Assembly (NCBI GenBank): GCA_944332005.1
Contig: CALVJD010000011.1
Coordinates: 1-36,184, forward strand
Reading direction: 5' to 3'
Origin: an uncultured Bacilli bacterium
GTDB lineage: Bacteria; Bacillota_I; Bacilli_A; RF39; UBA660
DNA: 36,184 nucleotides
The notes under the pieces were generated by a model, which was given only the letters and a program-made list of their open reading frames with translations, was not told where the DNA came from and did not search any database. The position numbers and the translations under genes are program-made. Positions 22,281 through 30,131 of the stretch are shown here, piece by piece (position 1 is the first letter of the stretch; each line of letters opens with the position of its first letter).

Positions 22281-23109
22281 CTTTTAAATTGACAATTTTA
22301 TATCCTTTGGATTCCACATAACGTATGATCGTCGATAATTCTTGAATCACAGTATCGTTGATTGGAAAAGCAATGATGCTTCCTGGTTCGAGCTGTTCTT
22401 TCACTTCTTTCGATGGATAATTTTGAATCACAATGCTAGGCATGATCGTATGATTATGGTTGAGTGCACAAACTTCCAAATCCTGCAAATTTTCTTCTTC
22501 ACTATAACAGTAGCTATTTTTTTGTTTTCCTACTTTCTTGATAATCGTATCCATCCATACAAACGACGAATCTTGATAATTACGCCCATAGGATAAGTTA
22601 CCTACTTCATATCCGTCTTCGATTAATTCTAATACTTTACTATTATTTTTTTCAAACCAATTTCCATCCAAGAAAAAATCAGCTTTGGTATTGGTTTTTT
22701 CAAGTTGTTTGATGACCTCTTCCACATCGTCATTTTCTTCTACCAAGAAAACAAATGTCACCATATTTTTAGTAGGATTTCCACTAATCACATACTTATC
22801 GTAATGTTTCGATAGAGAAACTTGTGGCGCGACTAATTGATATTCTAATAAACTTTCCAAATAACTTCCATAGCGTTTCATTTTATCATAACTTTTATCG
22901 ATATCCACTTCTTTACCAGAAATTCCAGGAATAATCGTATTACCATCGATTTTAGCATCTATTGCATCATACGCAACAGAATCATTCTTTTTCTTTATTT
23001 CGATCATGATCGTATCGGCATCCTTGACAACATTAGCTGTCTTTTCGGTAACAAAAAAACTGACGCAAATTAGACTGATCATTCCTATCACCTGGAAGAA
23101 TTTCTTCAT
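22264..23109 (-). CDS. Polysaccharide deacetylase-fold protein, catalytic residues apparently lost
   Basis: The 281-residue exported protein has a signal anchor at residues 3-24 and a start behind AGGGTGA. The C-terminal half follows the NodB barrel: MVTFVFLVEEND, then TKADFFLDGNWFEKNNSKVLELIEDG, then YEVGNLSYGRNY and WMDTIIKKVGKQ, which track the usual beta/alpha order. The first DD of the metal site is replaced by an EEND-type loop, and the H(S/T)xxH motif is replaced by NLSYGRN. A zinc deacetylase would need both. It is therefore probably a structural or sugar-binding pseudoenzyme of the cell envelope. Confidence 0.72.
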   Translation of the reverse strand: MKKFFQVIGMISLICVSFFVTEKTANVVKDADTIMIEIKKKNDSVAYDAIDAKIDGNTIIPGISGKEVDIDKSYDKMKRYGSYLESLLEYQLVAPQVSLSKHYDKYVISGNPTKNMVTFVFLVEENDDVEEVIKQLEKTNTKADFFLDGNWFEKNNSKVLELIEDGYEVGNLSYGRNYQDSSFVWMDTIIKKVGKQKNSYCYSEEENLQDLEVCALNHNHTIMPSIVIQNYPSKEVKEQLEPGSIIAFPINDTVIQELSTIIRYVESKGYKIVNLKEHLTE

Positions 23110-23152
23110 AGAATCACCCTAATTCATTATACGAATAAGAAGGAATAATATT

Positions 23153-24262
23153 CTATTTTAAGTGGTAATTAAGTGGTTTTAGATCTTCTGGTATAAAGAT
23201 ACCATCTTTACGAATCAATTCATCGTCGAAGTAGATTTCACCTCCACCATGTTCTTTCCGTTGAATTAAAACCATATCCCAATGAACCACAGAAGTGTTA
23301 CCATTATCACAATCTTCATAGCATCTTCCCGGTGTAAAATGAAGACTTCCTAGTATTTTTTCATCATATAAAATATCCCCCATCGGTTCTAATATTTCTG
23401 GATGAAAACCAAGGGAAAATTCGCCTATGTAACGCGCCCCTGGATCCGTATCAAAAATTTTATTCAATAATTCATCATTTTCATTACAACTAGCTTCCAT
23501 GATCTTACCATTTTGAAATACTAAACTAACGCCTGTATAGACATTTCCTTGGTAAGGACATGGTGTATTATAAGTAATTCGTCCATTGACGCTTTCTTTG
23601 ATAGGGGCAGTATAAACTTCGCCGTCCGGAATATTGCTCTTTCCACAACAAGGAATGGCTGGCATTCCTTTAATCGAGAATGTAATATCCGTGTTGGGTC
23701 CTACGATACGTACTTTATCGGTCTTTTCCATACGTTCTTTTAAGGGCTTGGAAAGTTCACACATTTCTTCATAATCGGTTGTCATTACCTTCATTGCATA
23801 AGTATAAAATTCGTCAATTTTCATATGAGCTTTAAAAGCATCGACAACCGACGGATAATTAAGAAGTACCCACCTACGCTTGTTAATCCGAATATGATCG
23901 ACTTTTTCCATTGCTTTTCCCAATTCTTGAATTACTTCATGAGGAATATTTTTTCCTTCATAGTCGTTTTCTGTATAGCGTATGTTGATAAAACAATCAT
24001 AGTGTTCCACTTCATATTCTCCTTGACTTTGCAATTCTTGAATACGATCTTTAGTCGTAAGTGCTAAAAGATCATTATCTAAAATCATATCTTTCACTTT
24101 AATAAAAGGGAGTCCTCCGACTGCTACAATTTCCCTTATCAAAGATTGTACAAGTGGTCTACATTCACTGCTTCCTAAGGTGATTAGAACACGATCTTTC
24201 TTTTTTACTTCCAATGAATAATTTACAATTGTCTTACTTAATTTTTCTAATTCATTTTTCAT
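23153..24262 (-). CDS. M29-family metallo-aminopeptidase
   Basis: The start is put at the second of two adjacent ATGs (24262), which has better spacing from AGGGTG. The product is 369 residues and cytosolic. The C-terminal half carries the M29 metal-binding pattern: ESVNGRITYN, then YIGEFSLGFHPEI, then GSLHFTPGRCYE and SVVHWDMVL, giving Glu, His, His and Asp ligands in the usual order. Family members (thermophilic aminopeptidases, AmpS/PepS) remove N-terminal residues from peptides. Specificity is not readable. Confidence 0.93.
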   Translation of the reverse strand: MKNELEKLSKTIVNYSLEVKKKDRVLITLGSSECRPLVQSLIREIVAVGGLPFIKVKDMILDNDLLALTTKDRIQELQSQGEYEVEHYDCFINIRYTENDYEGKNIPHEVIQELGKAMEKVDHIRINKRRWVLLNYPSVVDAFKAHMKIDEFYTYAMKVMTTDYEEMCELSKPLKERMEKTDKVRIVGPNTDITFSIKGMPAIPCCGKSNIPDGEVYTAPIKESVNGRITYNTPCPYQGNVYTGVSLVFQNGKIMEASCNENDELLNKIFDTDPGARYIGEFSLGFHPEILEPMGDILYDEKILGSLHFTPGRCYEDCDNGNTSVVHWDMVLIQRKEHGGGEIYFDDELIRKDGIFIPEDLKPLNYHLK

Positions 24263-24315
24263 CATTTCACCCTTTTGTTATTTTTCCATATTATATTTAT
24301 GAAAGGAGTAATATT

Positions 24316-24543
24316 ATGTATTCTAATTATCAATATCCAACTTATCAAACGAATACAGGATATATCAATCATAATGACGATCGTCTTATTGGAGGATTTG
24401 CCTTTCCCTTCCTTCTAGGGGGCGTGACTGGTGCGGCACTTGCACCAGCTTTCTGGGGTGGAGGTTATGGCTATAATCGTCCTTATTATTATTCGAATAA
24501 TTACTATTATCCTCCCTATTATTATGGGCCATATTATCGTTAA
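24316..24543 (+). CDS. Small Tyr/Gly/Pro-rich protein, possible spore or surface structural protein
   Basis: The start is ATG 24316 behind GAAAGGAG (24301-24308), which removes an unlikely 34-residue extension. The 75 residues contain a hydrophobic glycine-rich middle (FPFLLGGVTGAALAPAFWGG) and a tail almost wholly Tyr, Pro, Asn and Gly (YYYPPYYYGPYYR). Such compositions occur in Bacillota coat proteins and other surface proteins that are cross-linked through tyrosine. It is single and divergent from the aminopeptidase gene. A spore-coat role would fit the spoVID-like gene elsewhere in the window, but is inference. Confidence 0.7.
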   Translation: MYSNYQYPTYQTNTGYINHNDDRLIGGFAFPFLLGGVTGAALAPAFWGGGYGYNRPYYYSNNYYYPPYYYGPYYR

Positions 24544-24550
24544 ACATGCA

Positions 24551-24579
24551 AAAAACAGTTCAAATCATGAACTGTTTTT
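24551..24579. terminator. Bidirectional terminator between the Tyr-rich gene and rny
   Basis: 12-bp stem AAAAACAGTTCA (24551-24562) with TGAACTGTTTTT (24568-24579), loop of 5. It has A and T runs on both sides and serves convergent genes. Confidence 0.9.
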
Positions 24580-24580
24580 A

Positions 24581-26134
24581 TTATCTTGCTTCTTCTGTCG
24601 CTCTCGTTTCACGAATAACCGTTACTTTTATCGTACCAGGATATTGTAATTCTTCCTCAATACGATTTTTAATATCACGAGCGATCTTATAACTTGTAAG
24701 ATCATCGATTTCATCTGGTTTGACTACGACACGTAATTCTCGACCAGCCTGAACAGCATAAGTTTTTTCGATACCTTCCATATCATTTGCAATATTCTCC
24801 AAGTCTTGAAGACGTTTTATATAATTTTCGAGCGAATCATTACGAGCTCCTGGACGAGAAGCGGATAGGGTATCGGCAACGGCAACGAGTTCCGCAATGA
24901 TACTAGTTGGTTCCTTATCTCCGTGGTGGGATTCAATTGCGTTAATAACTACTTCATTCTCGTGATACTTTTTCGCAATATCACTTCCAAGTTCAACATG
25001 ACTTCCTTCCACTTCATGATCGATCGCTTTTCCAATATCATGGAAAAGTCCAGCACGTTTTGCCAACGTTACGTTCTCACCAATTTCAGATGCCATAATA
25101 CCAGTTAGATGAGCGACTTCGATCGAATGTTGTAACGCGTTCTGACCATAACTTGTACGGAAATGTAATTTTCCCAAAAGCTCCACTAATTCTGGATCTA
25201 CTTTCGTCAGACCCAACTCAAATAAAGCAGCTTCTCCATATTCACGAATTTTTACTTTCATGTCGTTCGTTACTTTTTCATATAATTCTTCGATTCTTGT
25301 CGGATGAATTCTTCCATCTTTAATCAACGTTTCGATCGTAACGCGAGCCATTTCACGACGTAATGGATCAAAACTTGATAATACAATTGCTTCTGGAGTA
25401 TCATCGATAATTAAGTCCACTCCTGTAACCGCTTCGATCGTACGTATATTACGTCCTTCACGACCAATAATTCGTCCTTTCATTTCATCATTGGGAAGTG
25501 TGACTACCGTAACAGTTTGTTCTCCTGCCACATCAGCCGCATATTTCTGCATAGAAGTAAGCAGTAGTGACTTTGCTTTTTTATCAACTTCTAATTTCGC
25601 TTCTGCTTCTTTATCTTTGATGAGACCAGCTATCTCTAAACTCATCATTTCTTCTACTTTCTTTAGAACCATTTCTCTCGCTTGATTTTTACTAAAACCA
25701 GCGATCTTTTCCAGTAATTCAATCTGTTCCTTTTTAATTTCTTCCACTTTACTCTGTTCTTCTTGGACACTTTTTTGTTTATTAATTAAATTATTTTCTT
25801 TTTCTTCGAGCATCTGTTCACGATTTTGCAAAGTTTGATCACGACGATCCATATTGCCCTCGCGAACTAATAATCTCTCCTCTGATTCTTTAATTTCATT
25901 TTTCTTTTCTTTGATTTCTTTTTCGGTTTCAACTTTCAGTTTTTGAGCTTCTTCTTTTGCTTCTAACAAGAAATCTCGTTTTGCTTTTTCAGCCTCTTTT
26001 TTTGCTTTTTCAAGCATTGTTTCAATTTTCTTAGACGCTATATTTCCTCTGATATAATTAATAACAAATACGACTATCATTCCTACAAAAAGTCCAATTA
26101 GTACTAATAAAATGGAGAATGCGATTTCATTCAT
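24581..26134 (-). CDS. rny: Ribonuclease Y
   Basis: The 517-residue endoribonuclease initiates mRNA decay at the membrane. An N-terminal anchor at about 4-27 is followed by a long Lys/Glu coiled coil to about 185. A KH domain at about 205-270 has [17 protein letters not shown]. The HD domain has [10 protein letters not shown] and [17 protein letters not shown]. Length and layout are standard. The start at 26134 follows GGAGGAATAAT. Its mRNA begins with a stem-loop listed separately. recA lies upstream as in many Bacillota, with a prepilin gene inserted between. Confidence 0.97.
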   Translation of the reverse strand: MNEIAFSILLVLIGLFVGMIVVFVINYIRGNIASKKIETMLEKAKKEAEKAKRDFLLEAKEEAQKLKVETEKEIKEKKNEIKESEERLLVREGNMDRRDQTLQNREQMLEEKENNLINKQKSVQEEQSKVEEIKKEQIELLEKIAGFSKNQAREMVLKKVEEMMSLEIAGLIKDKEAEAKLEVDKKAKSLLLTSMQKYAADVAGEQTVTVVTLPNDEMKGRIIGREGRNIRTIEAVTGVDLIIDDTPEAIVLSSFDPLRREMARVTIETLIKDGRIHPTRIEELYEKVTNDMKVKIREYGEAALFELGLTKVDPELVELLGKLHFRTSYGQNALQHSIEVAHLTGIMASEIGENVTLAKRAGLFHDIGKAIDHEVEGSHVELGSDIAKKYHENEVVINAIESHHGDKEPTSIIAELVAVADTLSASRPGARNDSLENYIKRLQDLENIANDMEGIEKTYAVQAGRELRVVVKPDEIDDLTSYKIARDIKNRIEEELQYPGTIKVTVIRETRATEEAR

Positions 26135-26166
26135 ATTATTCCTCCATTTTCTAAATTATTATCGTG

Positions 26167-26184
26167 GAGTGAAAACCTTCACTC
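26167..26184 (-). promoter_or_regulatory. Stem-loop at the 5' end of the rny mRNA
   Basis: GAGTGAA (26167-26173) and TTCACTC (26178-26184) form a 7-bp hairpin with a 4-nt loop. The predicted start of transcription is about 26185, so the hairpin is the very first element of the transcript. It may control stability of the message, possibly by RNase Y itself. Confidence 0.6.
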
Positions 26185-26191
26185 TATTTTT

Positions 26192-26220
26192 ATTTTACCG
26201 TTAATCAATAGATAAGTCAA
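26192..26220 (-). promoter_or_regulatory. rny promoter
   Basis: Minus-strand TTGACT (26220-26215), 17 nt, TAAAAT (26197-26192). Confidence 0.75.
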
Positions 26221-26243
26221 TGTTTAAATTTGTGGGTATAGAA

Positions 26244-26282
26244 AAGCAAAAGAACCGTTTTCATTTGTGAAACAGTTCTTTT
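26244..26282 (-). terminator. Terminator of the prepilin gene
   Basis: AAAAGAAC (26248-26255) pairs with GTTCTTTT (26275-26282), continuing inward as GTTT/AAAC past one C-A mismatch. A U-rich sequence follows on the minus strand. Confidence 0.75.
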
Positions 26283-26686
26283 TAAGATTGATAAAACGCT
26301 AAACATTCTGATTGTGATTTTCCTGTTACAACTTGAAAATCAAAATCATTCTTAGTTTTATAAGCACAATATTTTCCGTTAAAAACAGCAAACGCAATCT
26401 TTCCTTCTGCATCGATTTCAGCAGATCCGACCCATTCTGAAGTATCACCATCTAGCTTTACAGTCAAATTTGTTGGCAATGGAAAGGTATAATACACAGC
26501 AATATAATCTTGATTAGCTTGATCTGTTCTGATAGCAGAAACCATATGTTGAACACTAATTTGAAAAGATGATTTTCGACTTTCTTCGATCGTATTCATG
26601 ACAAGTGGAGTTGCAATCAACGCAATCACTCCTAAAATAACAATCACAGCTAATAATTCAACAAGTGTAAAGCCATGTTTCTTCAT
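26282..26686 (-). CDS. Type IV prepilin-like protein
   Basis: The 134 residues open with KKHGFTLVELLAVIVILGVIALIATP, written here as a short leader, GFTLVE cleavage motif and hydrophobic helix; Glu at +5 is present. Cleavage would follow the glycine. The globular part has beta strands and two Cys near the end (KYCAYKT, SQSECLAF) that could form the pilin D-loop disulfide. No assembly ATPase, prepilin peptidase or other pilin is in the window, so it is an orphan pilin or competence pseudopilin expressed from elsewhere-encoded machinery. The start follows AGAGGATG. It sits between recA and rny, where most relatives have no such gene. Confidence 0.88.
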   Translation of the reverse strand: MKKHGFTLVELLAVIVILGVIALIATPLVMNTIEESRKSSFQISVQHMVSAIRTDQANQDYIAVYYTFPLPTNLTVKLDGDTSEWVGSAEIDAEGKIAFAVFNGKYCAYKTKNDFDFQVVTGKSQSECLAFYQS

Positions 26687-26737
26687 ATAACATCCTCTTT
26701 TCTATTTCCGTTTATCGTATTTTGTAGTAATTTGCAA

Positions 26738-26767
26738 CAAAAAATAAAGAGAATCTTTTCTCTTTAT
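26738..26767 (-). terminator. recA terminator overlapping its stop codon
   Basis: ATAAAGAGA (26744-26752) pairs with TCTCTTTAT (26759-26767), followed by six U on the minus strand. The TAA (26764-26766) lies in the stem. Confidence 0.88.
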
Positions 26768-27798
26768 GTTGCTTCTTTACTACCTATTTTCTTAGAGTCA
26801 GTTTGACTAATACCATAATAATCACGTACTTTTTGTTCTAATTCCGCTTTTAATTTTGAATTGTTTTTTAAAAGTTCTTTGACATTTTCTTTGCCTTGTC
26901 CTAGTTTTTCACCATTATAAGCATACCAAGCTCCACTCTTTTCTAAAATACCAGCTTCACTTGCTAAATCGACGATTTCACCTTCTACGGATACTCCTTC
27001 TCCATACATAATATCGACACTACAAGTTTTGAATGGAGGTGCCATCTTATTTTTTACTACTTTAATATTTGTCTTATTTCCAGCAATATCTGTTCCTAAT
27101 TTAATTTGTTCGCTTCTTCTGATTTCGAGACGAACGGATGCATAAAACTTAAGAGCTCGCCCCCCCGGAGTTGTTTCTGGATTACCAAACATAACACCTA
27201 CTTTTTCACGTAACTGATTGATGAAAATACAAATCGTATTCGTCTTATTGATCACGCCAGATAATTTACGTAACGCTTGACTCATAAGACGTGCTTGAAG
27301 TCCTACGTGAGAATCTCCCATTTCTCCCTCGATTTCCGCTTGTGGTACTAAAGCAGCAACTGAGTCAATTACGACCACACTGATCGCACCACTACGCACT
27401 AGCGCTTCACAAATTTCTAACGCTTGTTCTCCATTATCAGGTTGAGATAACAATAATTCGTCAATATTGACACCCAAATTGGCTGCATATTTTGGATCAA
27501 GTGAATGTTCCGCATCGATAAAAGCAGCTCTTCCACCCTTTTTCTGAGCCTCCGCTATTGCATGAAGCGCAAACGTCGTCTTACCACTTGATTCAGGTCC
27601 ATATATTTCGATGATTCTTCCCTTTGGATATCCACCAATTCCTAAGGCAATATCCAAAGAAATACTTCCACTTGGAATAACATCGATCTTTCTTTGCTCA
27701 TGGTCTCCTAATTTCATAACGGCACCCTTACCGAATTGTTTTTCAATATCTAATAATACTTGATCTAATGTTTTATCACTAGTTGTTGTTTTGACCAT
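26764..27798 (-). CDS. recA: RecA recombinase
   Basis: The 344-residue strand-exchange protein and LexA co-protease has Walker [13 protein letters not shown], Walker [13 protein letters not shown], loop L1 region [20 protein letters not shown] and the C-terminal MAPPFK motif. The start at 27798 follows AGGAGGAAT. It has its own strong promoter and an SOS box upstream. The C-terminal tail after YYGISQTD is short and more basic than in most relatives. Confidence 0.99.
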   Translation of the reverse strand: MVKTTTSDKTLDQVLLDIEKQFGKGAVMKLGDHEQRKIDVIPSGSISLDIALGIGGYPKGRIIEIYGPESSGKTTFALHAIAEAQKKGGRAAFIDAEHSLDPKYAANLGVNIDELLLSQPDNGEQALEICEALVRSGAISVVVIDSVAALVPQAEIEGEMGDSHVGLQARLMSQALRKLSGVINKTNTICIFINQLREKVGVMFGNPETTPGGRALKFYASVRLEIRRSEQIKLGTDIAGNKTNIKVVKNKMAPPFKTCSVDIMYGEGVSVEGEIVDLASEAGILEKSGAWYAYNGEKLGQGKENVKELLKNNSKLKAELEQKVRDYYGISQTDSKKIGSKEAT

Positions 27799-27827
27799 CT
27801 ATATTCCTCCTAACGTATTACAAATAC

Positions 27828-27856
27828 ATTGTATAACATTCAAAATGGAATGTCAA
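27828..27856 (-). promoter_or_regulatory. recA promoter
   Basis: Minus-strand TTGACA (27856-27851), 17 nt, TACAAT (27833-27828), a near-consensus sigma-A promoter. Confidence 0.88.
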
Positions 27857-27865
27857 TACTTATTA

Positions 27866-27879
27866 CGAACATTTGTTTG
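27866..27879. promoter_or_regulatory. LexA/DinR-type SOS box upstream of recA
   Basis: CGAACATTTGTTTG fits CGAAC-N4-GTTYG. It ends 9 bp upstream of the recA -35 and matches the box at 10810 in its ACATTTGTT core. Confidence 0.8.
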
Positions 27880-28021
27880 TCAAAATTTTACTTTTTTCTA
27901 AAGATATTTTTATCAGAATTCTTATAAAAACCATTAGAAAGTTTTCTGACAATATTTAATTTTACCAAAAATATGATTACTCGATTGTAATAACTTCCCA
28001 ATTCTATTTGCAATTACACAA

Positions 28022-28048
28022 AATAAAAACACTAACTCTATAGTGTTT
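28022..28048 (-). terminator. pgsA terminator with stop codon in the loop
   Basis: AAACACTA (28027-28034) pairs with TAGTGTTT (28041-28048); the TAG stop is 28038-28040. The minus-strand tail is U-rich. Confidence 0.75.
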
Positions 28049-28658
28049 CTATCTCTTTCTTTTTATCATTTTCAAATAGTAAATCATGATAACGGTAATA
28101 ATATTGGAATCCTGATATCAAAGATAATACTGCTGCCAAGATAAGCAAGAAATCCGATACTTTTAAATTCCATAATTCGAATGGTAAATTATAGAATAAT
28201 GTCAAAGCAATTCCTGCCATTAAAAAGATGGTTTTCAATTTTCCCGTTTTAATTGCAGCCACAACTTTACCTTTACTACCCGCAATCATCTTTATCGAAT
28301 CGACAATCGTATCACGAACGACAATAATAACGGCGATGATTGGTTGAACAAATCCCATTGACGCTAAAATAATTAAAACAGAATTCACTAAAATTTTATC
28401 AGCAATGGCATCCATCATTTTTCCAAAATCCGTAATCATATTGTACTTTCTAGCAATATAGCCATCGATGGAATCAGTAATCGATGCAATGATAAAAAGT
28501 ATTCCTGCCACTATATATTTTACATTGACGACAATCGATTCATTAATAAAAAGTCTTGGTATATCGATACCTGTTGCATCGAATGGAAACAATAAAATAC
28601 CAATGATTACAAAAGACAATATAATACGAAAGATAGTAAGTTTATTTGGTAAATTCAT
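28038..28658 (-). CDS. pgsA: CDP-diacylglycerol-glycerol-3-phosphate 3-phosphatidyltransferase
   Basis: The 206-residue integral membrane enzyme makes phosphatidylglycerophosphate, first step to phosphatidylglycerol. It opens NLPNKLTIFRIILSFVII. The CDP-alcohol phosphotransferase motif DG-x2-AR-x8-G-x3-D-x3-D is intact in TDSIDGYIARKYNMITDFG followed by KMMDAIADK. About five hydrophobic segments follow. The start comes after AGGGGGA. rodZ ends 9 nt upstream, giving the rodZ-pgsA pair seen in many Bacillota. The cinA gene common between pgsA and recA is absent. Confidence 0.95.
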   Translation of the reverse strand: MNLPNKLTIFRIILSFVIIGILLFPFDATGIDIPRLFINESIVVNVKYIVAGILFIIASITDSIDGYIARKYNMITDFGKMMDAIADKILVNSVLIILASMGFVQPIIAVIIVVRDTIVDSIKMIAGSKGKVVAAIKTGKLKTIFLMAGIALTLFYNLPFELWNLKVSDFLLILAAVLSLISGFQYYYRYHDLLFENDKKKEIETL

Positions 28659-28667
28659 AATGTCCCC

Positions 28668-29156
28668 CTATTCCAATATACTCATCACAACAGTATCCTC
28701 TTGTGGTGCCTTTCTTTCATTTAAATAAGAAACAATCATATAACTAAAAGCAGCAATGATCACTAGTATCAAAATAACGATAATATATCTAGGAATCGAT
28801 AATTTTCTTTTATGTTCGATCGTATAAGGAGAAGCAATTCTTTTGGCTTCTTCCTTTTTTTCTTCTGTATTCGCACGTTTTTTTGCCTTCTTAATATCTT
28901 CGATCGATATTTTAGAAGTATAATCAAATAAATATTCGTTAAATTCATCTACCATATCTTCATAATTAAGTCCAAGATATTTTGAATAATCACGAATAAA
29001 ATACTTTAGATAAAAAATATCTTTAAATACTTCCATATTTCCTGACTCGATCGCTTCGATTTGAGCCGGACGCATCTTTAAATCTTCAGCAGCTTCTTCA
29101 ATTGACACACCGATGCTTTCCCGTGTTTCTTTTAAGCGCTCCCCGATCTCTTTCAA
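28668..29156 (-). CDS. rodZ: RodZ-like HTH membrane protein
   Basis: This is a cytoskeletal shape protein linking MreB to the envelope. The preferred start is TTG 29156: GGTG lies 5 nt upstream, and the resulting N-terminus KEIGERLKETRESIGVS matches RodZ. An in-frame ATG at 29174 has no ribosome binding site and abuts rnpB. The product is 162 residues. The HTH region is at about 5-70 (SIEEAAEDLKMRPAQIEAIE, then IFYLKYFIRDYSKYLG). A basic region near 95-118 precedes one TM (YIIVILILVIIAAFSYMIV). Only about 16 residues lie outside, so the large periplasmic-type beta domain of longer RodZ proteins is missing. Confidence 0.88.
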   Translation of the reverse strand: MKEIGERLKETRESIGVSIEEAAEDLKMRPAQIEAIESGNMEVFKDIFYLKYFIRDYSKYLGLNYEDMVDEFNEYLFDYTSKISIEDIKKAKKRANTEEKKEEAKRIASPYTIEHKRKLSIPRYIIVILILVIIAAFSYMIVSYLNERKAPQEDTVVMSILE

Positions 29157-29188
29157 AGTTTCACCAACTTTCATTTTGTGGTAAAAAA

Positions 29189-29555
29189 AATAATATTTTA
29201 TAAGCCATGTTCTGTTCCTATTACTAGGCGACAGACATTTATCTATCGATTTTTTCGATCTCGGCTAAAATTCTTTCTTCTCTTAGACCAAGTTCCCCTA
29301 CCAAAATTTGGGTTTCTCACTCGCGGGGTTTACCTCGTTCCACCCGACTTTTTTCAAAGTCGATTCGTCACTATGGCACTTTTATATCTACTTTAACCAT
29401 AGAAAATCCTTAGGTCATTTCGATGCCGTTAGCACAAGGTTGTACTACCAAAGGTTATTTTTTCCCTTTGCACGAACACTACTACCATCACAGGATAGTG
29501 TGAGCATGGACTTTCCTCTACATGACAAGCATGCAGCGTCTGTCAAAATATTATT
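29189..29555 (-). ncRNA. rnpB: RNase P RNA (Bacillota type)
   Basis: On the minus strand the conserved 5' core GAGGAAAGTCCATGCTC and the 3' core ACAGAACATGGCTTA are both present, in the right order and spacing for an RNA of about 367 nt. P1 is fully formed by AATAATATTTT at the 5' end (29555-29545) and AAAATATTATT at the 3' end (29199-29189). A U run follows at 29190-29183, giving termination. The 5' end overlaps the gpsB stop codon, and rodZ starts just after the 3' end. It is the catalytic RNA that removes 5' leaders from pre-tRNA. The gpsB-rnpB order is as in Bacillus. Confidence 0.96.
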
Positions 29556-29874
29556 CTTTTCCATATATTATTTTTTCTAGATTTGATAAACGACGAAGAA
29601 CATCCGCACTGCTCGTTTCATTTCCCGTACTATCTTTTAACACATCAAGCTTTGTTCGCAATGTACGAATCTCCTGCTTTAATTTAATATTCTCCTCGAT
29701 AATCTCCTTTTTATCCTGTTCACATTCGCGGATAATGCGACCAAATTCACCATAATCGCGAATAATGGTATCTAAAAATTTATCCACCTCTTGCGGACGA
29801 TAACCTCTTGTATCAATTTTAAATTCTTTTTCTAATATATCTTTTTCAGTCAAAACAATTCGCTCTTGATACAT
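29551..29874 (-). CDS. gpsB: Cell division regulator GpsB (DivIVA family)
   Basis: The start is ATG 29874, behind GAGGTGGAG; the GTG nine bases earlier is part of that region. The product is 107 residues. The N-terminal DivIVA-like domain has LTEKDILEKEFKIDTRGYRPQEVD with FLDTIIRDY, then a coiled coil to about 70 and a C-terminal helix (ADVLRRLSNLEKIIYG). GpsB couples penicillin-binding proteins to the divisome. rnpB begins at its stop codon. Confidence 0.95.
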   Translation of the reverse strand: MYQERIVLTEKDILEKEFKIDTRGYRPQEVDKFLDTIIRDYGEFGRIIRECEQDKKEIIEENIKLKQEIRTLRTKLDVLKDSTGNETSSADVLRRLSNLEKIIYGKE

Positions 29875-29954
29875 TTTCTCCACCTCGCATTTACTATTAT
29901 TATTCTCTCAAAAAAAGAGCTGTTTGTCAATTGACTTTTACTATACAGAAAATC

Positions 29955-29991
29955 AAAAAAAGCTACTTGCTCTTTCGTAAGAAACAAGTAG
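29955..29991 (-). terminator. Terminator of the small ORF, overlapping its stop
   Basis: CTACTTG (29963-29969) pairs with CAAGTAG (29985-29991), with an inner TTTC/GAAA stem, then six U on the minus strand. The stop codon (29963-29965) is in the stem. Confidence 0.8.
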
Positions 29992-30061
29992 ATAATTTGA
30001 TAAAACGAACATCCTCGATCATATCGTTAAAAATATTCTCTATATGATGGTGGTAATTCAT
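29963..30061 (-). CDS. Putative 32-aa small protein
   Basis: ATG 30061 follows AGAGGTGAAGATACT, a good ribosome binding site. The peptide begins NYHHHIENIFNDMIEDVRF and ends in basic LRKSK; the N-terminal half is an acidic amphipathic helix with three His. It ends inside a terminator stem, exactly the arrangement of bona fide genes here. It may be co-transcribed with the 323-aa gene 70 nt upstream. I do not recognise it. Confidence 0.5.
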   Translation of the reverse strand: MNYHHHIENIFNDMIEDVRFIKLSTCFLRKSK

Positions 30062-30131
30062 AGTATCTTCACCTCTATGATTACTTTATCACCATTCTTA
30101 ATCATTGTCTTTTGTTTCGACAAAACTAGTG

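Noticed and set aside
29178-29580. Plus-strand ORFs across 29178-29580
   Set aside because: They run antisense through RNase P RNA, whose conserved cores are unmistakable.
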